Shown: positions 13,201 to 26,227, counted from the first letter of the stretch. The stretch: 64,000 nucleotides of DNA from Melastoma dodecandrum (GCA_029817715.1 JARUPY010000189.1:930001-994000), one strand, 5' to 3'. The notes: a model not told the origin generated them from the letters alone. Translations and numbers: made by a program.

Positions 13201-13341
13201 CTTCTTCTTGAGGCCTTCCTTACCGATCTCCTTCTCCTCCCCTACCTTAAGGATCGGGGCGTCGTCCTCGGGGAGATCAAAGTCGTCGTTCATCATGGCG
13301 TCTTCTCCGGCGGCGGCGGGGATGTCGAAGTCCTCCTCCAT
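10297..13341 (-). CDS. FKBP62: Multidomain FKBP peptidyl-prolyl isomerase with TPR repeats (ROF1/FKBP62 type)
   Basis: Twelve coding exons (13146-13341, 12951-13037, 12477-12737, 12302-12376, 12106-12186, 11824-12018, 11575-11667, 11327-11502, 11114-11236, 10791-10937, 10458-10706, 10297-10347) join with consistent phases to 577 aa. Arabidopsis ROF1 and ROF2 are about 550-580 aa. After an acidic start (EEDFDIP) there are three FKBP domains, seen as [16 protein letters not shown] with [14 protein letters not shown], then [13 protein letters not shown] with [14 protein letters not shown], then [13 protein letters not shown] with [18 protein letters not shown] region follows ([33 protein letters not shown]), then a lysine-rich helix that in this family binds calmodulin. 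ROF1 binds HSP90 through the TPRs and moves with HSP90/HsfA2 into the nucleus during heat stress. Only the first FKBP domain keeps the most canonical aromatic pocket (FDSS, GWDQG). The final 51-bp exon (ending TIDSKA) is easily missed. ROF2 is the main alternative. Confidence 0.93.
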
Positions 13342-14522
13342 TTTCCTCCTTCGTAACGTGAAAACGGTTACGCGTCGTCAGCGGGGGTTCGGAAACGTAG
13401 GGTTTTGGAAGTGGCGCCGCGGTGCAGTAACAACTTTCCACGCCAATCTGTTGAGGGAGGGAGGGAGTGGGAGGAAGAGGTAGAAATATTTAGGGTGGGG
13501 TTTCTAGAGTGTTCTAAACGAGAAGGATAAAATAAAAGGCAAGGGAGATCGTTCCGTTGGACCGTTCGAGAGTGAAGGCGTCGGGGATTCCAGACGGTTC
13601 GGAAGAAAGAAACGGCTTGGTGCTATAAGCCTTGACCCGGTCGGTAACCTTCCTTAATTATTACTACTTGTTGTTCCATAATGGGCCCTTGGGCCGGAAG
13701 GTTTGATTCTAGCCTAAGTATAGTTTTAGGGTTTGAATAGACGGCCTATAATTGTTGGCCCACAAAGACATTACGGCCCGTTTGGTTCGCCATAATAATA
13801 CTTTAATTCCTTTTGGAATAGTGATTTATATTGTACAACGGCGGACGCCAACTATAGTAAAAGTTCGAACTATTAGATGAAAGCGTGATATAATATATAT
13901 TTCATTTTCAATAATTTCAACCACATTAAAAATATAACATTTTGTAAATGATTTTAAAGTCAAACAAATAATATATAGTTATATTATTCCAAAATTCACT
14001 ATAAAAGTTAACACTATTCACGTAGAAGAGCAATTATTCCGTGGATTTTTTAATGTGGATTTTAAATCTCATTACTTTGTTTTCCATAGTAAATATTTAA
14101 TTTGGTTAAAAAGTAATTTTTATATGTATTATAACAACATCTCACATTTCCAAATTACAAATAATTAAAAAAAAATGACTTGTTAAGGTGTACAATTATT
14201 TTATATGTATTATAGCAACATCCCACATGTTAATTAATATTAGTTTATTTTACTGCGTAGCATAGTTCCTGTATTTCAGATTATTATTAACAACTGTGTG
14301 TTCTGTTTTGTTTTCGTTCTGGAAGGGTTAAAGCCATAATCTTGATTAGAAAAATAAAATAATGAGCTTAACCTAATGATCACGACCCTAACACCTCACG
14401 TATCTTAAACCGCGGTCAGATCCAACATTTCATCACCCCCAACACCATTTCGTCAAATCTGTTTCCCCCGCCCAACTACAAAATCACACTCATCCATCCT
14501 TCCTTTTCTTCTTACATCCTCA
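13342..14522. other. FKBP promoter and AT-rich intergenic DNA
   Basis: The first about 200 bp upstream of the FKBP start hold its 5' UTR and promoter. From about 13770 the DNA becomes AT-rich, beginning with GGCCCGTTTGGTTCGCC, a sequence often seen at the ends of plant MITEs. I could not find a matching inverted end within about 600 bp, so I do not call an element. Confidence 0.4.
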
Positions 14523-17100
14523 AACCAATCCCATCATCATGGCTTTCCTCCCGAGTTCTCTTGATCTCTTCTCTTGTTTCCCTCGCAAGTCAGTTTTAGA
14601 AACATTCCTTGATTCTTTTTGCAGGAGATTTTGGCATGGTGAGAAGGAACTTTGGCCAGTAAGGCGACGCAGCTGGCGGAGTCGGTCCGCCTCATCCGAA
14701 CCGGATGAACCAAGTTAAATGCCTGGCACATCAAGATATCTGCGATGCCAACCCAAGAATCCACCGACATCTTTAGGTTTGCGCCTTTTGGTTCAAGACT
14801 AGGTTGCGTGTGCAGGGGTTTGAACTCAGGACTGTTTCGATACTTTGTAGAAAAGTTACCATTTAATCTAAAAGCTTTTCTATTAGGTGCGACTTGGTTT
14901 TATATTATATAATTTAACAATCAGCAACAGGTTAAGGACATGTGGTTTAATCTCTTCCACGGAATGTATAGGATGAGGAGGGCCCTCGTGAGAAACGACA
15001 TTGGGAAGGTTAGGGTCGAGATGACGCTATCAATGGACGTGCGCTCCTTGTTGGACCCGCCTTTGTCAGGCTCGTCCTGTCCCAACATTGCCGAGCCAGT
15101 CATGGTTCCGATACTTTGGTTCCTGAGGCGGACCGAGTCGTCTATATTCCTTGACATGTACCCTTTTCGTGGACAGCGGACACGACTCACATCCACCTTA
15201 ACTATGCCCTTTTCGCGTTGGACAATATCATTGTTGTAGTTCCCGACGCGGGACTTGTATACCTTAACCTGTTCAACCAGATGATTAACGCAATCATCTT
15301 TGCATCGGCGAAACTCGGATACCTAACGTGAGGATCTACATAGTAGAGATGGGTTGGCCCAAATGGCGGAGACTGCAACCACCTCAGGGCTAACATCAAC
15401 AATGTCGCGACGTACAATAACAATGCAATCAAGAAATTCGACGCGCATCCTCCAACCTTTTTTCACGGTATATAATACAATCGACAAGTAAAACAGAAGA
15501 CAGACAACTAAGTGAAAATTCAGTTAATTAAAAATAAAAGATGAAGTTTATACACCGCCAGAAAAATGTGCTCTTTTTGTCAAACAACAAGCAGTTGGGA
15601 GATTCACATAAAGTTGAAGACATAAAGAATAACTGCCGACTATATTGTTTTGTTTTATAAAGACACAACAACACAAACCTCATATCGCTTATGTACTATG
15701 TGCATCCAAAGAAATTAGTCTTTTTTTTGGATTTTTTTCCTTGAATCCAATGGGTTCGCTCACACTATGTTTGTGACGTGTCACCATCAACACATTTTTT
15801 ACAACTATGGTGACAGACAAATGTAAGATTCACATAGTGGTCTGTTTGATCGGTCAAGGAAGACTCAGATAAAGCTATGAAAATTGACCTCTGAGAATTA
15901 AATGCAGGGACACATATTGCCAAATTTTGAGAATTTCTCTCCAAGGCTTAATCAGTGAATATATAACTTATGCCGGGAACTAGAAAGATTGCGTCCGGTG
16001 TGTATGTTCTCACTTCAATGCATGTTCTCATTAAAACTCGACAAATAATCACTAAGAATGATTCAAAAATACGTAACACTTAAAAAATTCAGACATAAAC
16101 CGCCACACTATTCGAAAAAATCGAATGTGATTACAACAACTTCGATTAGGAACTGTTGTCATGTGTTCATCAGATGAAATTTGTCCGTTTGTTTCTTTTC
16201 TGGCAACCATAATTTTTTTTTCCTTGAATTACGATTTTCATCGGCAACGGAACTAGAAGCTCGGTGCAAACACAGAGTGGCACATCAGGTTGTTCAATTC
16301 GGACAGCTCGAGCATTTACAACGTCAACTTGAGCGGCAAGTCATCGCAATCAGGCTACGCGAAGAAGCCTATGCCGAAGCCGAAGCCAATGCCCACAATG
16401 GGAAGAAGATATGGTGCTTGCCCGCGAAGACAGGGAAGGGGACATGGCTGCCCTCGAGGCAGCTCTCGTACGCATACTCGCAGGGGTAGGGGACCTGCAA
16501 TGTGATCCGGCCGGGGAAGCCGTGCTTCGAGGGGGAACTGCTGGCTCAAACCACCAGCTATGCCTGCAGCTCATAATGGGCTAAGTTCAGGGAGGTCCAG
16601 CGCGCATGCCTCTTAGACGGGGCTGCCACGCCGACAATGGAGGATCCAAGTAAGCGTTGACTTCTAACTCCAAAATATCAATTTTAAAAATTTATAAATT
16701 ATAAATTCCGATCTTAAATTTAAAATTCATATTTTTTTCAATAATTTGATATTTTTACCGAAATTTATATTACTTTAATTTTATATAACGAATAAAAGAA
16801 ATTCATGCAGTGACGAAAGATATCTTAACACTCTCGACAGAGCAGTGAATGTTGGCGGCGGCGACGAAGGAGAAGGTGAGTGCTAGCAGCGGCCGCAAAG
16901 GCGGAGGAGGAGGCGGGGTGAGTTTCCGGAGAGTGTGGCGGCGTCGGACTCAGGGACTAGGGTTTCCGGATGGGTTGACGGGTCGGACGAGCCTAATGTT
17001 GGGATTAATGGGTCCAGCCTAAATGAGTTTTACGAACCCATTTTTAAATTGGGCTCAATTTGTGTCGGCCTTAAAAAATTTCGGTACTAGCTAAATACCA
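14523..17100. other. Unresolved region with possible gene remnants
   Basis: No gene is supported. Stop-free stretches occur on both strands at about 14940-15430. The plus-strand frame near 15180-15330 has a hydrophobic run (NYALFALDNIIVVV), but it is flanked by stops and matches no family I know. Another open plus-strand stretch lies at about 16181-16505. At 16848 an ATG opens a short Ala-rich frame (LAAATKEK) followed directly by GTGAGT, which looks like a first exon and donor site, but I found no continuing exon. These could be degraded gene pieces or chance open frames. Confidence 0.3.
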
Positions 17101-18459
17101 AATGTTTTTCGATTCTCGATTCTAATACGGAATACTATTTTAATAAAATATCAATTTCAAATCAGTTTCCGAATATCAAAATAATCGAAATTTTCTAAAT
17201 TGGAATCTTCTTACCGAAATATTTGCTCTCCCCTTTTGTGTTTCTGATTGGAGGACTAATGTGCGAGAATGCTGACGTGGTGGGTTTTTTTAATGCGTGT
17301 AGGTTATGGACAATACGAATTCCTAATCGTAGTTACCATAATAATCTTATCGTAGTAAGAAATCACATCGATTGGTCCGATTTCATGTGTAGTCCGGCCT
17401 AAATGCACAAAACCGAGTTACTGAAATATTAAAAAAAAAATTACACAAAATCATGGTTAACACGGGTGCTCTGATTTGGGCCACTTAGAAAACAATATCG
17501 GGGCTTATTTTATTTGTAATACCTTTTTTCTGGATAAGTGCAAGCCAACTTTAGTGATAAAATCTTGTAACCAAAGTTTCTTAGATTTTTGGGAGTTATT
17601 GAAATAGTAGCATGACCAATAAAAATTTCAAAAGTTCCAGTCGTTAATAAAATTTTCAAATATATAAGAGTTATGTAAAAAGTTTCATGGGGTTTTGGGC
17701 CTGCAGTTCAAGAAACATCAGCTTCACGTCATCGACGGACGGGGAGCTTCCAGGTGTCGAGATCTCAACGGCTCATCCTAGTCGGGTCGACCCGGATCCT
17801 TTCTCCGGATCCATACCCGTTTAAACCTCCCTCACGGCTCACGCCGCTAACGAACACGCAAATCCCCCCCCGGTGGTGAATTGACGGAAACAACCCGAAA
17901 GCTCACGCCGAATCACCGATTCATGCAAGGAGCAATGACTCCGTCCCCTCAGGGGTAATATCGTCAACTGCGGTGCAGTTCCGAAATAAGCGGGATTTTC
18001 AGGGGCAAGAAAGTAATTTCGGATATGCGCATAAAATAAATCCATGGTGGGGACCACCGTGGGGCTAATCCTCCCAATTTCACATTTTTATATTCTTTAA
18101 ACAAATATATGTATTTAAAACAAATTACAATTCTTTATTAGTAATAAATACGGCACAGTAGGGCGCTTTTGTGGAATAAAGACTCGAATTGTATTTAATA
18201 TCATAAGGTAGTAATATTGGATTTATACTAATTTCTTTTTGTTTTTTTATAATTACAAACTCCTAAGCTTATAAAAAAGACGACCATGCAAGTGGGCATA
18301 TTCTTATTAATTTCTTTCGTATGCGCAAATTCCCATAACCCCAAACAAAAACAAAATGTTTCAATATTATAAATAATATTAATATATGAAAGAAATAAAA
18401 ATGGACACGTAGGATGTAATAATTTCAGCCCTCTAATTCTCTGTCTTCTTCCTCGGCTC
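17101..18459. other. Intergenic, upstream of the MHK-type kinase
   Basis: AT-rich DNA with no recognisable coding sequence. A GC-richer island at about 17695-18065 holds an open frame on the minus strand without motifs. The right end is probably the distal promoter of the kinase gene. Confidence 0.4.
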
Positions 18460-19587
18460 CATCTTTGCTTCTTCTTCATTTTATTCCTTCTGTTCCTTCT
18501 CTCTCTCTATTTCTCCTTGGTTTCTTCTCCTTTTTATCCCTTGCGCAGCAGAATCCTCTTCTTCCACCGTCCTCTCTTTCGTCCCCTCGTCTTTCCTTTT
18601 TGTCTTCCCTCCCCCAAATCTTTTGCTTCCCACACAATTCTCCTCCATCCCTCCTTCCCGTCCCGATTCCCACCACCCCCTCGAATCGCATTGACCTTGC
18701 AATCCCCCCCCCCCCCGCCTCAAATTGCTTCTTCGTTACACGGTGGGTTCGAAGAATCCTTTAATCTTCCCGGAGCAACTTGAATTTCCGTTTTTCTGCT
18801 TGTTTTTTTAAAATGGGTAGGCGGAAGATCCTTCTTTCGTCTGTTCTTTGTGCTAAAGTTCGGTTCTTTTGGCTTAAGTGAGCGTCTTTTTTTGGTTCCC
18901 GGTTTGGATTAGGAAGGATGGATTAGACGGGGACACTCGTATGGGATTGATATGTGATGGGAATTCGGATGAGTTTCTTCTGGGAACTGCTTTCTTGTTT
19001 TCTTTAAGTGAAGAATCGATCTTTCTCTTGATCAACCTTTTTCCGCTTTTCCGGGATTTTCAGTTTGAAGTTGATTGTAGAATTGCTAGCGTTTCCTATT
19101 CCATTGAGGTTAACGGTTTCTGTATAGATTGTATTTGGTATTCAAAATTCAAATCTACTTTTTAAAAATATTTATATTATATATATATATAGGAATTATT
19201 TTACCCAGATTTTGAATAAAGTGGTCATTTTTTTCTCTGATTGTTGATCTTGTATTGTCAGAATCTGATCTCTGTAGATTTTTCCTTTATTTTTTTGTGT
19301 TTCTGCAGATTTTTTTATGGACCATACTTGAAAAGTGTAGATCCAGAGGGTTGTTTCTCCAGGTTAAATAGGTTGCAGCATGTTGGTGATTCTTTCGTTA
19401 ATTTTCAAATATTCAAGCGTCGGGGAGAGGGGTATTCATGAGATTGGATATTTCGAGCGCCTGAATAACGCTAACAACACTGAAGAAACCACTGGCTTAC
19501 GCAGTACTGATGTTATAGATACATATTTCTCTCGCTTTCTGGAGGCTCCTTGAAGAGGGACTGAACTGTGGTTCTGCCAAGAAAAAA
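18460..19587 (+). promoter_or_regulatory. Probable 5' UTR, leader intron and promoter-proximal region of the kinase
   Basis: This begins with a strongly pyrimidine-rich stretch (about 18430-18730) containing a run of 13 C residues at 18704-18716. It continues as T-rich DNA typical of a leader intron, up to the ATG at 19588. CT-rich leaders and introns in the 5' UTR are common in plant kinase genes. Donor and acceptor sites of a leader intron cannot be fixed without transcript data. Confidence 0.45.
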
Positions 19588-22355
19588 ATGGAAAGGTTTG
19601 ATGCTCATATGTTCTAGTTTAATCACCATTAAAATAACTACGGTCCAGCTAAAACCGTTTGTGTTGTGATTTTTTCTCAGATATAAAATCTTGAGAGAGC
19701 TTGGAGATGGCGCCTGTGGCTGTGTGTACAAGGCCGTTAACATGGCAACGCTGGAGATAGTAAGTTGATCGTCGAATCATGGGATGAGATTTTTTTTTGG
19801 AGGGTGATATTTGCTGATGTGCCTTGTCATTTGTTGCACAGTGTTCATTTTGCAAATATTTTATGTAGTAACTCGAAATTCGCTTATCAAACCTTAATGT
19901 TCCTAGGGTGAACTTCTTTCGTGTTGTGACTGAGATGTCCATTAATTCACGTGTCTCGTGTTCTTTGGATGTAAGGTTGCCATTAAGAAAATGAAGAGAA
20001 AATTCTATTACTGGGAAGAGTGCATGAATCTACGAGAAGTTAAGGTATGCCATGCCCGATAATATTTATAAAGGAAGAATCATGCCAAGTGGCTCATTTT
20101 CTTTTGTCTTTTGGCTATGTGACAAAGGAACTTGTTTTTTTTCCAGGCCCTCCGCAGATTAGACCATCCTAACGTGGTGAAGTTGAAGGAAGTTGTCAGA
20201 GAAAACAATGAGCTCTTTCTTGTTTTGGAGTACATGGTGAGGGGTCTTTTCTTTGATTATTAATAATTCTAGTATTATTAATCATTCGTTTTAAAAGGAG
20301 TAATCTCCAAATTCGTATCAATACATTGTTCTCCTGGGAGTGAGGCTCATTACGGGATTTTGTACTTCTCCAGGAGCACAATTTGTACCAAATAATTAGA
20401 GAACGGCATGGGAAGCCTTTTTCGGAGGAGGAAATTCGCCATTATACATCTCAGGTGCTGCAGGGTCTTGACCACATGCATAAGAATGCTTATTTTCACC
20501 GGGATCTGAAACCAGGTCAACTTCAACGATAAACTTAAATTTTAATTTGTGTTTCCCTAAAATATTCTTGCTGAAGACCTCTCTGACTATCCACAGAGAA
20601 TTTGCTGGTTACGGGGAACACCCTTAAGATTGCTGACTTGGGTCTGGCAAGAGAAGTATTGTCAGCCCCTCCTTATACTGAATATGTGTCCACACGTTGG
20701 TATGACTTTTATTGATTTTTGGTGCTTCTTTTCTATAAATGTTGCAATAGCAATAAAGGATCGGATTCTTTGAATTCTCATAATATCTCTTTAATTGCAT
20801 TTTGGCCATCAAGGTATCGTGCCCCGGAGGTTCTGTTGCAATCATCTTCATATACTCCTGCGATTGGTATGTGTTGCTTGTCTTTTCCATTTCTTTTTGA
20901 AGAAAGTAACTAGATCTATGTTACTTGTCTGGCAAGGTGTCATGAATTGTGTTTTGAATCTCATGGCAGATATGTGGGCTGTTGGTGCTATTGTGGCTGA
21001 GCTTTTCACACTGTCTCCGATTTTTCCTGGTGATAGGTGACTGACTGACTATCTTTAATTCTTTCTGTTTAAAGAAGATAGTTTTCTTGTAAATTTGATA
21101 AGATCTTCTCTGGAGAAGATGTTATTGAAGAAGAGCAAAGTTTCTCTACAGATTATGCGATAAGGTGCATAATTAGGGAGACAATTATGATGAATTTGTC
21201 TGAATCTTTCTTAGATTGCAGAATGTTGTTTGATCTGGTAATGTAAGCATTCTGTTCTTTGATTACTTTGGACCTAAAGTTGATGTTTCGATTCCAGTGA
21301 AATTGATCAACTGTACAAGATATGCAACATTCTTGGTTTGCCAGAGAGGTCTTCGTTACCTGGTGGAGCTGATGTTTCCCGATTACTGAATATTAGTTTT
21401 TCAGAGGTAAGTTTGTGGATTATCTTTGGGCTCTTTGTCTTGTGTTTTGTAATGACTGCAAGCAATCAAAATGAATCCTTTTCAGCAGATTCTCCCTGCC
21501 AATCTCTCTTTAGTAATACCAAATGCAAGCCCCGAGGCAATTGATCTCATTAAGGTGATTTGTGGTATAAGATTTGTCCTGTTGTATACGCGTTCTCTAG
21601 AATTCCACAGCACCTGAGACCATGTTTCTTTTTCTTCTTATTTGAATTTTCCAGCAACTATGTTCGTGGGATCCCATGAAGCGGCCAACTGCAGAGGAGG
21701 CCTTGAAACATCCATTCTTCCATGTAATGTTTCTCTTTTCTGGAGTTTTTTGCATGATGATTGGACAATATTCCTTGCTTACACATTCTCTGTAGGTGTG
21801 GAAGTGGGTTCCTACTAATCCTGATGAGAGGAAGCTTGACAGAATTGGTATTACTTCTCTCTCGATGTATTGAGGTTGTGTCAGTACAAGTCTGCAAGAT
21901 GTTTCTTTCTAACCGAGATTTTCGTTTGTAAGGTGCGATCCCAAACCTGGAGTTGAATTTGTGGGACTTTAGGGACCAAACCGATGACTGCTTTCTCGGT
22001 CTTACGCTTGCTGTCAATCCTAGCGACAAAAGTTTGGGTATGTTGTTGTTTATCGGAGGTGATCATCAATGTCTCTATCAGGGTTGTTTGCTCATCTACT
22101 TGTTCTCCTGCAGATATGATACATAGCGTCTCAAGGGGATTAGCAGATGTAAGTCCCTTCTCTGTGAGATTGTTCTATTCCCATGGCGCTACCGTCTTTT
22201 GTCTAGTTAGAAAACACCGTTTTTCCTTGCTACAGGATATATTATTTGGCTCTGCATTCCAGGATGATGAGGAACCATCAGGTGATATTCTTGATCTGCC
22301 CAACCCTGCAGAACTCATGAATCTGCTTTGCTTCATGGACAATCCTATTGATTAG
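19588..22355 (+). CDS. MHK: MHK-type Ser/Thr protein kinase (MAK/ICK/RCK family)
   Basis: Fifteen coding exons (19588-19595, 19681-19759, 19976-20044, 20147-20236, 20374-20515, 20597-20699, 20814-20866, 20970-21036, 21298-21406, 21489-21554, 21655-21723, 21796-21847, 21933-22037, 22114-22148, 22236-22355) keep frame throughout and give 388 aa. Exon 1 codes only for MER's first eight bases. Visible kinase motifs are [10 protein letters not shown] (glycine loop), VAIKKMKRK (ATP lysine), HRDLKPENLL (catalytic loop), ADLGLA (DLG in place of the usual DFG), [15 protein letters not shown] (a TEY activation loop as in MAP kinases) and [12 protein letters not shown]. No PSTAIRE helix is present; its place is taken by [11 protein letters not shown]. 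This fits MHK (At4g13020), a MAK-homologous kinase of unclear function. The C-terminal tail after the kinase domain is acidic. Exon 10 could start 3 bp earlier (one extra Gln). Confidence 0.93.
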
Positions 22356-24186
22356 TATTACGATGTTCATTCATTCTCTTCAAACAGTCTATTGGTCGCT
22401 GCTCCCACCGAACCAAAATCCACTCCCCACGCCAGTTGATTCTTCGTTATCCCTCTCCTTCAGGTCAGTTTTCTTTTACTTCCCAAAGGAATATATTAAT
22501 TCGATACTTCTCCGAAACCTCAAAGAATTATTCCGGCCTTCATCTTGCAGCAGCTCCATCAGGCATCCGTCCATAGGAGGAGTCCCATTGTCGACCGGGT
22601 TGTCCCTCTCTTCGCTGCAGCCCAATATGTTGGACTGCCCTGTGTTGGCCGCGCGCTCTTCTTTCCGGCATTGGCTTTGAGGATCTGGTTCCACATCCCA
22701 AAGTCAGTAAAAGGATGATGAGAGATTAGTGCTTATCAAATGCTGATCCCGCCCTAAGATTATTTTCTTCTTATTATTTCGACCCTTTTTCTTTTCACTT
22801 GTAAAAAAAGAAAAAGCAATTTACAGAAAGAGCAGAGGACATCCCTCTCGAGAACGATGTCTTCAATTGGACAAAATCTTCCCCCCATTTCGGGGGAAAT
22901 GTGGGTGGGTATAGAGGAATGAGGGAGGAAATCTTACTGAAAGTTAGAGAAATGGTTGGGATTTTAGGACATGGAAAGGGGCTTAGTTCTTCTGTACAGG
23001 GGTGAAAAGGAGTAACCTTAAAAAAGGCACATTTTCTCATTTAGTTTTTCTACTACTCTTCCTGGCTCTTGAACCCAAACCAGATTGGTTTACGTGAAGG
23101 GGTGTGTTAGGCGAAAGAGTGTACCGTTTGTTTAGTTTACTGTGCTCTAGAAGAGCTATATCCCTAGGAAGAGTAGGTGGAAAACAGTTAGTTTTTCGCA
23201 TTGAAAGCAAAGAAGGTTGAGCTGGAATTTTGCACCAATGGATTGTGCAGGAGTCTCGGCTCGCAACCTCCCGGCCCACTGCTTATTCCATCCAAGTTCT
23301 ACTACTAAACCCACTACTCCTATTAACATCCATTTTGAACCAAGGGCTAGTTCAAATGCCCTCGCGTCGCTAACTCCTTTTCGACTTAAGTCCGACACCA
23401 TATAGCTCGCCAGCCGAAGAACCCACCCGAGTCAAAGCCCATCAAGTGGCCCGCTGCTGTCCTGATGCCCAACCCGTCGGCCCCATCTCACCGCCGGCGA
23501 AACTCCGGCCATCACTACTGTCCTCCTTTCCCACATCCTTCACGACGGTAGGGACACCTTGTCTACCTGGTTACCCATTGGTAACACATATCTAAGAGCT
23601 ATAGTCCCCAACTTCCACCCCCGACGACCATTATCCAGCGACCAACCAAACTAGGCTGCCAGCGACAAGTTTGGGATGGCGCGGCCGAAAAACCAGCAAG
23701 ACCAACTTCACACAGTTCCGCCACGAACAAACACCCGAGCCATGTAGTTGAAGACTTCACACCGAGGGAGCGTCGGTGGTATATTAATTGAACCGTCAGG
23801 GAAAGGCCGGGATGGAGAAAGGGAATGGCACCGACACCCGGATAAATCTTTAGAGAGAGGATAGAAGAGAGTTTAGAGAGAGAAAACTTTTGAATCTTTT
23901 GATAGCATCGAATTGCATCATGATAAATAATCCAACGGCTGATAGCTTTGAAAGTACCAGCACATTTCTTGAACTACTTGTGATTTCCCAAATTTTGAGC
24001 AGACAAAATGGAAAAAGGATTATGGCACAGAGCTAATCTGCCTAGATATAAAGACTAAAATAGATGAGATATATATATGTATTTGGCGCCCATCTCGTGG
24101 TTACGAACGAGAATGCGTGGCAAACGGAAGAGAAGAGTCTCAAGGGTCCGACCTCTTCGGCAACTCTTTATCAGCAGAGAGATTAA
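22356..24186. other. Convergent intergenic region between the kinase and GAUT8-like genes
   Basis: The 3' UTR of the kinase should occupy the first few hundred bases (AT-rich poly(A)-like text near 22760-22820). I see no gene beyond it. A patch at about 23210-23840 is GC-richer with short open frames but no domain. The last about 200 bases before 24187 should be the 3' UTR of the minus-strand GAUT8-like gene. Confidence 0.4.
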
Positions 24187-26227
24187 TCAAGCGCCAAAAT
24201 TGCAGGCCTGAATGAAATCCAAATCATAGTCAACGTAATTTGTCCACAAGGGCTTGAACTGGTTCATGGCGATGTCGAGCCAGGGCTTCATGTTCCCATT
24301 GAAATGAACCACTGCAGCATTGTTAATCTCGTCCATGCTTATGCTGGGGTTATAACCGAGCCCGAGGACATGCCATGACTTGTCGAGAGGCTTCGTCGTG
24401 GAGTAAAATGTGATTAAACCGGGGGGTAACGTTCCCAATTTCCACAGAGTTCGGTTCTCGTTCTGCAACAACAAACATCAAACACTTCAGACTTCGAGTT
24501 CGGAGATGCAGAAAATAAACCCTGGCTATTGACACGCCATTTAAATTCCTAGGCAATTGAAGCAAGATGGGATATAATGTTGACCTTTAACAGCAACGTA
24601 AAGAGAGCAGCATAAAAACTAAAAGCAGACAATCAGGAAGTTAAATCTTACCAGATTCTGCCAGTAATGATACTCCTCCGTGCACTTTTCCCTTCTCCAC
24701 GCATCCAAGTCGAAGAAGTTCATTCCATATGCCCAAGCACACGTCTTAGGATTGAATTTTTCCTTGATCAGGGGATGAGAGAAGTTCATATACTGTGCGT
24801 ACCGGTGGAAAGAGCCAAAGCATGTCTCCACTGCCCCATTCACTTTCCCATCCATGTCAATTTCCCATAAGCCAGTCAAGTCTTTCTGGACGACAATGTC
24901 GTCGTCCAAGAACAGAATCCGGTGCAACTTGGGATACAACTCGGGCAAATAGAACCTTATGTGGTTCAATATTGACAGATACTTGGGGTTTCTGAACTTC
25001 ATGTTTGTCGTGTCTTTGGTCGCATTCTCAAGTTTGTTCTCGAAATAGAATCTCTGCAAGTTTGCAGACTCCAACTGCCTCAGCACTGGAACATATGAAG
25101 AGTTCAAGAACGTATAGTCCTCAACTGCCTTGACCTCGATATGAGCCCCATTATAATCCTTGAGCTTAAACATCACCTGCATAGCTCCGAGATTCATCTT
25201 ATCCGTCACGACGTGAAAAACATGCTTGGAAGGCTCCTTAGCATTCTTGACAGCTGAATTCACAACCACCGACGCTGCAAGCACATTATCTGAGAAAATG
25301 GCATAATGGTACAGGTTTGGATCTTCCAACTCTGGAGGAGCGGGCTTCCCTTCATCGACATACTTCTCGGGATGCGAAATCCGCTCTTCCATCAACCTCA
25401 TCGACAAGCAATTCAAGCTTTTTGGGATGGATTTGGCAGCAATCAAGCTCGCAAAGGCACCCTGCTTCTTCGCCTTGGTCAGCTGCTCGTTGACAGCGAA
25501 AATCGTGTCCTTCAGCTTCTGAATCTTCAACTGATTATCAAAAGACTCCTTCGACTCAGAAACCGCCTGGCGCGTAATCTTAATCTTCTCCTTGATCTCC
25601 TTCTCGAACTGCCTGACCACAGTCTCATCTATGTTCACGGCATCGGACGAGAAGAGAGCCTGGTAAGCAGGCTTCTTCAACAGGTCGCTGTAAGTCCTCG
25701 AGATTTCCGCAAAAGTCCGGACAAGCTTTGAGTACTCGAGCTTGAGCTTACGCGCGTAGGCCGCGTACGCGAGAGCCAGTGACCGGTGATCGTCCGCCTG
25801 CTTCCGCAGCTGGTCCAGACGCGGCTTCAGAGGATCCAATTTCATCGCCAGCATGGACCGCCGGAGCGATCCGTGTCCACCCGAGGCAGTCTCAAACCCC
25901 TAAACCAAGCACACACAAAAACAACAACATTACTCCGTCTAACAAATGACGAGTCGTCCCCAACTCAAATAACGCGATCTAGTAAAAGAACAACACAGCA
26001 CGCAATCGGAATCGCCAGATAAGAACATCTAAATCACACAATCTGAAATCAACGCGGCCAGATCCAACCCTAACGACCGGGATACTGACCGAGATGGGGA
26101 GGCGGGAGGGGAGAGAGCGGGAAGTGAAGGCGAAGGAGGCGGAGATGAAGACAAGGAAGGAGATGGCGACGGCGGAGGCGAGGATCTTGTGGGGGGAGGG
26201 TGATCTCCGCTGACCGATTGTCGCCAT
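24187..26227 (-). CDS. GAUT8: Homogalacturonan alpha-1,4-galacturonosyltransferase, GAUT8/QUA1-like
   Basis: Three coding exons (26090-26227, 24652-25899, 24187-24462), all joined in phase 0, give 553 aa (Arabidopsis GAUT8 and GAUT9 are about 560). It is a type II membrane protein: a short cytosolic head, a hydrophobic anchor at about residues 15-35, a coiled stem (about 60-190) and a GT8 catalytic domain. The metal/UDP-binding motif LFLDDDIVVQKD has its three Asp at about 378-380. Other GT8 blocks are YHYAIFSDNVLAASVVV, HVVTDKMNLGAM, CAWAYGMNFFDL and HVLGLGYNPSISMDEI, with a C-terminal GNMKPWLDIAMNQ. GAUT proteins use UDP-galacturonic acid in the Golgi to build pectin; loss of QUA1 weakens cell adhesion. 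The short divergent first exon is placed by splice sites and its hydrophobic anchor. GAUT9 is the main alternative; gene neighbourhood favours GAUT8. Confidence 0.92.

Noticed and set aside
13770..14400. Possible MITE starting GGCCCGTTTGGTTCGCC
   Set aside because: No matching inverted end or target duplication found within about 600 bp.
25306..25731. Plus-strand frame inside the GAUT8-like gene
   Set aside because: Antisense to the conserved GT8 coding exon; Leu/Arg-rich without any family match.
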